A DNA stretch of 7,041 nucleotides from Anaerolineae bacterium. Lineage in GTDB: Bacteria > Chloroflexota > Anaerolineae > 4572-78 > NAK82. Position 1 is the first letter of the stretch. Each line of letters starts with the position of its first letter. Made by a program: the position numbers and the translations under genes. The notes under the pieces are model-generated. The model did not search any database, was not told where the DNA came from, and saw only the letters and a list, made by a program, of their open reading frames with translations. The stretch covers positions 1 through 7,041 of the forward strand of contig JAUVRU010000100.1 in the NCBI GenBank assembly GCA_030597485.1. The letters run 5' to 3'. This document shows positions 6,988 through 7,041 of the stretch, piece by piece.

Positions 6988-7041
6988 CTAGATGAAGACC
7001 AGCACCCACACCAGCCACTGCGGGCTGTATCCCTTGGAGTA
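6988..7041 (-). pseudogene. Upstream part of the same membrane-protein frame, ending in an in-frame TAG (partial)
   Basis: From the right edge the minus strand reads YSKGYSPQWLVWVLVFI, then TAG (6990-6988), then ATG CTG in the same frame. The peptide is hydrophobic and flows naturally into MLIPNLRGAF, as one transmembrane helix would. KGYSPQ(F/W)-type motifs followed by a helix and PN(W/L)RG are what I would expect inside a single GT-C-like protein. The gene therefore appears split by one nonsense codon. It could be a real mutation, a sequencing or assembly error, or a stop-start (TAGATG) reinitiation point. Only 17 sense codons are visible. Confidence 0.5.

Noticed and set aside
1..7041. A novel defence, mobile or biosynthetic system
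   Set aside because: Every sizeable region is accounted for by recognisable core genes on one strand. No transposase, integrase, array, repeat cluster or unknown gene cassette is visible.

Overview
All genes in this window lie on the minus strand, so transcription runs from the right edge towards the left edge. It looks like an ordinary bacterial chromosome segment of moderately high GC. It carries housekeeping genes (ftsY, prfB, queG) and an oxygen-sensitive 2-oxoacid:ferredoxin oxidoreductase (korA/korB), which suggests an anaerobe or facultative anaerobe. The fused gamma-alpha KorA and the style of the polytopic membrane protein at the right edge made me think of Chloroflexota. That is a guess from protein flavour, not something the sequence proves.

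In transcription order: (1) The C-terminal part of a polytopic GT-C-like membrane protein enters at the right edge. Its reading frame continues to the edge but is cut by an in-frame TAG at 6988-6990, followed directly by ATG. (2) After a 58-nt gap holding a near-consensus sigma70-type promoter comes ftsY (SRP receptor), then prfB (release factor 2) 21 nt later. prfB needs the classical +1 programmed frameshift at CTT TGA C (5216-5222). A plain ORF call starting at 5125 therefore misses the first 53 residues. (3) After an 84-nt gap comes a compact unit of a fumarylacetoacetate-hydrolase-family enzyme, korA and korB, with a 4-nt gap and then tightly spaced or overlapping junctions. (4) After a 79-nt gap containing a strong hairpin, queG (epoxyqueuosine reductase, queuosine tRNA modification) begins and runs off the left edge.

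The genes form two functional groups. One serves translation and protein targeting (ftsY, prfB, queG). The other is a small catabolic or carbon-metabolism unit (FAH-family enzyme plus KorAB). In that unit a metal-dependent hydrolase or decarboxylase acting on oxo-acids is probably co-expressed with an enzyme that converts a 2-oxoacid plus CoA to acyl-CoA, CO2 and reduced ferredoxin.

I found no RNA genes, CRISPR arrays, insertion sequences or long repeats, and no gene-free stretch over 300 nt. I see no previously undescribed system here. The points worth a second look are the RF2 frameshift site with its degenerate stimulator, the interrupted membrane-protein frame, the near-leaderless ftsY promoter with a palindrome in its spacer, and the FAH-korA-korB pairing.
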